Origin: Micromonospora sp. MH99
GTDB lineage: Bacteria; Actinomycetota; Actinomycetes; Mycobacteriales; Micromonosporaceae
Direction: 5' to 3'
NCBI RefSeq assembly: GCF_021442385.1
Contig: NZ_MUZA01000018.1
Location: 39,545 to 103,544 of the forward strand
Length of the DNA stretch: 64,000 nucleotides
The notes under the pieces were generated by a model. That model worked only from the letters and a program-made list of their open reading frames with translations. It was not told the DNA's origin and did no database searches. The position numbers were made by a program, and so were the translations under genes. This document shows positions 61,054 to 64,000 of this stretch, one piece after another (the stretch's first letter is position 1; the number at the start of each line of letters is the position of its first letter).

Positions 61054-61132
61054 CATGATCGTGCTCGGACATGGATGTAGTGGCCTCCCTGCTGCGGGGA
61101 GGCCACTACATCCTGGATCGAGCGCGATCATG
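61054..61132. repeat. long imperfect palindrome (36-bp arms, 7-base loop)
   Basis: Arms 61054-61089 and 61097-61132 match at 29 of 36 positions; the innermost 17 bp are perfect (from GGATGTAGTGGCCTCCC). It lies between the convergent M15 peptidase and thrS genes and could end both. Confidence 0.88.
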
Positions 61133-61154
61133 CTGCGCCAGGCGCAGGCGGCGG

Positions 61155-63164
61155 CTATTCGGCCGCCGCGGAGGGGCCGATGTTGGTGCGGGAGGTCACC
61201 ACGTCCAGGACGTGGTTCACCGCCTCGGCGATCGGCACGCCGTTGCGCTGCGAGCCGTCGCGGTAGCGGAAGGACACCGTGCCGGCGGCCACGTCGTCGT
61301 CGCCGGCGATCACCATGAACGGGATCTTCTGCTGCTGCGCCGTCCGGATCTTCTTCTGCATCCGGTCGTCACCCGCGTCCACCTGGGCCCGGATGCCCTC
61401 GGCCCGCAGCGCGGCGACGAAGCCGTGCAGGTAGTCGGTGTGGTCCTCACGGATCGGGATGCCGATCACCTGCACCGGCGCCAGCCAGGCCGGGAACGCG
61501 CCCGCGTAGTGCTCGGTGAGCACCCCGAAGAACCGCTCGATCGACCCGAACAGCGCCCGGTGGATCATCACGGGCCGCTGGCGGGTGCCGTCGGCGGCCT
61601 GGTACTCCAACCCGAACCGCTCCGGCTGGTTGAAGTCGACCTGGAGGGTGGACAACTGCCAGGTCCGGCCGATCGCGTCCCGCGCCTGCACCGAGATCTT
61701 CGGCCCGTAGAACGCCGCGCCACCCGGGTCGGGCACCAGGTCGAGGCCGGAGGTCTCGGCGGCGGTCCGCAGCGCCTCGGTGGCCTCGGCCCAGTCCTCC
61801 TCGGCCCCGATGAACTTGGGCGAGTCGTCCCGGGTCGACAGCTCCAGGTAGAAGTCGTCCAGGCCGTAGTCGCGCAGCAGGTCCAGCACGAAGCTGAGCA
61901 GCGTGGTCAGCTCGCCGGCCATCTGCTCACGGGTGCAGTAGATGTGCGAGTCGTCCTGGGTCAGGCCGCGGACCCGGGTCAGGCCGTGCACGACGCCGGA
62001 CTTCTCGTACCGGTAGACGGTGCCGAACTCGAACATCCGCAGCGGCAGCTCACGGTACGACCGCCCGCGCGCCCTGAAGATCAGGTTGTGCATCGGGCAG
62101 TTCATCGCCTTGAGGTAGTAGTCCGCGCCCTCCAACTGCATGGGCGGGAACATGGTGTCCGCGTAGTACGGCAGGTGACCGGAGGTCTGGAACAGCTGCG
62201 CCTTGGTGATGTGCGGGGTGTTGACGAACTCGTACCCCGCCTCCTCGTGCCGCCGCCGCGAGTACTGCTCCATCTCGCGGCGGATGATCCCGCCCTTGGG
62301 GTGGAAGACCGCCAGGCCCGAGCCGATCTCGTCGGGGAAGCTGAACAGGTCCAGGTCCGCACCGAGCTTGCGGTGGTCGCGCCGGGCGGCCTCCTCCAAC
62401 AGCTTCAGGTACGCCTTCAGCTCGTCGCGGGTCGGCCACGCGGTGCCGTACACCCGCTGCAGTTGGGGGTTCTTCTCCGACCCGCGCCAGTACGCGGCGG
62501 CGGAGCGCATCAGCTTGAACGCGCCGATCAGTCGGGTGGTCGGCAGGTGCGGGCCGCGGCACAGGTCCGACCAGCAGACCTTGTCCTCCTTGGCGTCGAG
62601 GTTGTCGTAGATCGTCAGCTCGCCGCCGCCGACCTCCATCACCTCGTCGGTGTCCAGGCCCTCGCCCTTGACCTCAATCAACTCCAGCTTGAACGGCTCG
62701 TCGGCCAGCTCGGCGCGCGCCTCGTCGAGGCTGCCGAAGCGGCGGCGACGGAACCGCTGCCCGGACTTGATGATCTCCTGCATGCGCTTCTCGAGCTTGC
62801 TGAGGTCATCGGGCTGGAACGGCTTGGCGACGTCGAAGTCGTAGTAGAAGCCGTTCTCGATGGGCGGGCCGATGCCCAGCTTCGCCTCGGGGAAGACGTC
62901 CTGCACGGCCTGGGCGAGCACGTGCGCGGTGGAGTGGCGCAGCACGTTGAGCCCGTCGGGCGAATCCAGGCTGACCGGCTCGACCGTCGTCTCCTCGGTC
63001 GGCGCCCAGTCCAGGTCGCGCAGCTGACCCTGCGGGTCGCGGACCACGACGATCGCCTTGGGGCCGTTCGCGGGCAGTCCGGCCGCGGCCACCGCGTCGG
63101 CCGCCGTCGTCCCGGCGGCGACGACGACAGGGTCGGCCACGGCGGGGGTACGGGGTGCGGACAC
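61155..63164 (-). CDS. thrS: threonine-tRNA ligase
   Basis: 669 residues from GTG with GGAGGAG upstream. The TGS-like N-terminus and editing domain ([11 protein letters not shown], later CRGPHLPTT) precede the class II catalytic core ([32 protein letters not shown]) and anticodon-binding domain. It charges tRNA-Thr. First gene of the conserved thrS-HIT-pgsA block. Confidence 0.97.
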   Translation of the reverse strand: MSAPRTPAVADPVVVAAGTTAADAVAAAGLPANGPKAIVVVRDPQGQLRDLDWAPTEETTVEPVSLDSPDGLNVLRHSTAHVLAQAVQDVFPEAKLGIGPPIENGFYYDFDVAKPFQPDDLSKLEKRMQEIIKSGQRFRRRRFGSLDEARAELADEPFKLELIEVKGEGLDTDEVMEVGGGELTIYDNLDAKEDKVCWSDLCRGPHLPTTRLIGAFKLMRSAAAYWRGSEKNPQLQRVYGTAWPTRDELKAYLKLLEEAARRDHRKLGADLDLFSFPDEIGSGLAVFHPKGGIIRREMEQYSRRRHEEAGYEFVNTPHITKAQLFQTSGHLPYYADTMFPPMQLEGADYYLKAMNCPMHNLIFRARGRSYRELPLRMFEFGTVYRYEKSGVVHGLTRVRGLTQDDSHIYCTREQMAGELTTLLSFVLDLLRDYGLDDFYLELSTRDDSPKFIGAEEDWAEATEALRTAAETSGLDLVPDPGGAAFYGPKISVQARDAIGRTWQLSTLQVDFNQPERFGLEYQAADGTRQRPVMIHRALFGSIERFFGVLTEHYAGAFPAWLAPVQVIGIPIREDHTDYLHGFVAALRAEGIRAQVDAGDDRMQKKIRTAQQQKIPFMVIAGDDDVAAGTVSFRYRDGSQRNGVPIAEAVNHVLDVVTSRTNIGPSAAAE

Positions 63165-63352
63165 GGTGACTCCTCCAAGCAGTACGAAACGGTGCCGGTC
63201 CTCGGCTCCTGCCGATGCTATCGGTCCACCCCCTCCGGCTCGGGAAGGGCACCTTCCTCGCGTGAGGCGTTGAACCTTTCGCGCCTGCCAGCCGAACTAG
63301 AAGGTGTGGCCGGAAACCGGAGCCGGTCGCGTCGAGACGGATGGGGCACGAG

Positions 63353-64000
63353 ATGGCGAGCACGCACGGCGGAGGCCGTCCGCGGCGAATCGCGGCGGTG
63401 ACCGCGCTGACCGCCGCGGGGCTGCTGCTCTGGCCCGGTACGGCGGCGCACGCCGCGGATGTGACGACCACCCCGACCGAGGCACGGCAGGGCGACGCCG
63501 TACGGCTGGAGTTCAGCGTGCCCGAGGAGCGCGCCGGCACGAAGACCACCCGGATCGAGGTCCGGTTGCCGGCCGACGCGCCGGTGGCCGAGGTCTACCC
63601 GATGTCTGTCGACGGCTGGGCGCCCAAGATCAGCTCCCGTACGCTCGACAAGCCGGTGACCGGCATCCACTCCTCCGGAGTGAGCACCGTGACGACTGCG
63701 GTGACCTGGGTCCGCGTCGGCGCGGGCACGTCCGGCCCGGCCCAACTGGCCCTGTCGATGGGCCCGCTGCCGCAGGCCGAGCGGCTCACCTTCGAGGTCG
63801 TCCAGACGTACGCCGACGGCACTGTCGTCCGGTGGGCGGACGCCAGCGGAGCGCACCGGGCCCCGGTGCTGACGCTGCTGCCCGCGGTGGCGGGTGCGGC
63901 CGGACCGGTCGGGCACGGCGGGCACGGCGCCCCGGCGGCCGACACGGCGAACGGTCCTGCCGCCGGCGCGCAGGATGTCAACGGCGCCGACGCGGCGGCC
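63353..64000 (+). CDS. YcnI family (DUF1775) exported protein, 3' end outside window
   Basis: The first 216 codons. A signal peptide (cut after AHA at about residue 35) leads to a YcnI-type domain with VTTTPTEARQGDAVRLEFSV, W residues and VGAGTSGPAQLALSMGPLPQ. The mature N-terminus lacks the His-Thr start of copper-binding YcnI members, but the later GHGGHG is a possible metal site. ATG 63341 is an alternative start. A link with copper uptake is a family expectation only. Confidence 0.82.
   Translation, partial: MASTHGGGRPRRIAAVTALTAAGLLLWPGTAAHAADVTTTPTEARQGDAVRLEFSVPEERAGTKTTRIEVRLPADAPVAEVYPMSVDGWAPKISSRTLDKPVTGIHSSGVSTVTTAVTWVRVGAGTSGPAQLALSMGPLPQAERLTFEVVQTYADGTVVRWADASGAHRAPVLTLLPAVAGAAGPVGHGGHGAPAADTANGPAAGAQDVNGADAAA

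Noticed and set aside
63165..63352. T-box or other riboswitch ahead of thrS
   Set aside because: The 188-base gap shows no T-box consensus or specifier stem, and the GTG start has an ordinary GGAGG.
1..64000. CRISPR arrays, tRNA or rRNA genes, prophage or plasmid functions
   Set aside because: No regularly spaced direct repeats, no cloverleaf or rRNA-like conserved stretch, and no integrase, portal, terminase, capsid or replication-initiator gene was seen.

Overview
The window is high-GC actinobacterial DNA. It has strong G/C third-position bias, many GTG starts, four-base start/stop overlaps (ATGA, GTGA), several apparently leaderless promoters, and the gene order thrS-HIT-pgsA-patA-pimA-...-pdxS-pdxT-yebC that is conserved in mycobacteria and relatives. 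Overall style suggests a Micromonospora-like member of the Micromonosporaceae; this is an inference from content, not a search.

Layout. 1-7.7 kb: the 5' part of a LivG-type ABC ATPase, an SPFH protein, an epimerase/dehydratase, a TetR plus FAD-monooxygenase pair with two palindromic operators, a DUF402 protein, and a PadR plus membrane-protein pair. 7.7-10.5 kb: a hydrolase, a TetR divergent from a 42-residue peptide fused translationally to an aldo/keto reductase, and a small hypothetical. 10.5-15.2 kb: a TetR-controlled module (Zn alcohol dehydrogenase, aldehyde dehydrogenase, acyl-CoA dehydrogenase) with two near-identical 19-bp operators. 15.2-22.4 kb: a PLP enzyme, a lower-GC membrane protein with a duplicated domain, a FUSC protein and a secreted GH27 enzyme with ricin-type binding domains. 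22-24.3 kb: an XRE/TPR regulator followed by three tiny, translationally coupled genes. 24.5-28.3 kb: a dctA-type transporter divergent from a CitA/CitB-type two-component system. 28.5-34.6 kb: an ABC-F protein behind a uORF-containing leader, dnaE, and a YrdC protein. 34.7-39.6 kb: an ECF sigma factor coupled to a lipoprotein, a Ser/Thr kinase frameshifted at a four-base repeat, a secreted protein, and a second PadR plus membrane-protein pair. 39.7-48.8 kb: a NarL two-component system next to an ABC exporter, a vanadium-haloperoxidase-like enzyme, a divergent pair of HTH-TM-exported-domain proteins, and a second DUF402 protein. 48.9-63.2 kb: the conserved yebC/pdxT/pdxS/pimA/patA/pgsA ... HIT ... 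thrS block on the minus strand, interrupted by plus-strand EF-G-like, HAD-like and M15 peptidase genes. The window ends inside a YcnI-like gene.

How it works together. The housekeeping core is replication (dnaE), threonyl-tRNA synthesis, PLP synthesis and phosphatidylinositol mannoside synthesis (pgsA, pimA, patA). Around it sit many small regulator-plus-target pairs (TetR x3, PadR x2, XRE, three HTH membrane or DNA-binding sensors, two two-component systems, one kinase, one ECF sigma factor), most with visible operators. Five long intergenic palindromes (24-40 bp arms, all different in sequence) mark gene borders. I see no tRNA, rRNA, CRISPR array, insertion sequence or prophage.
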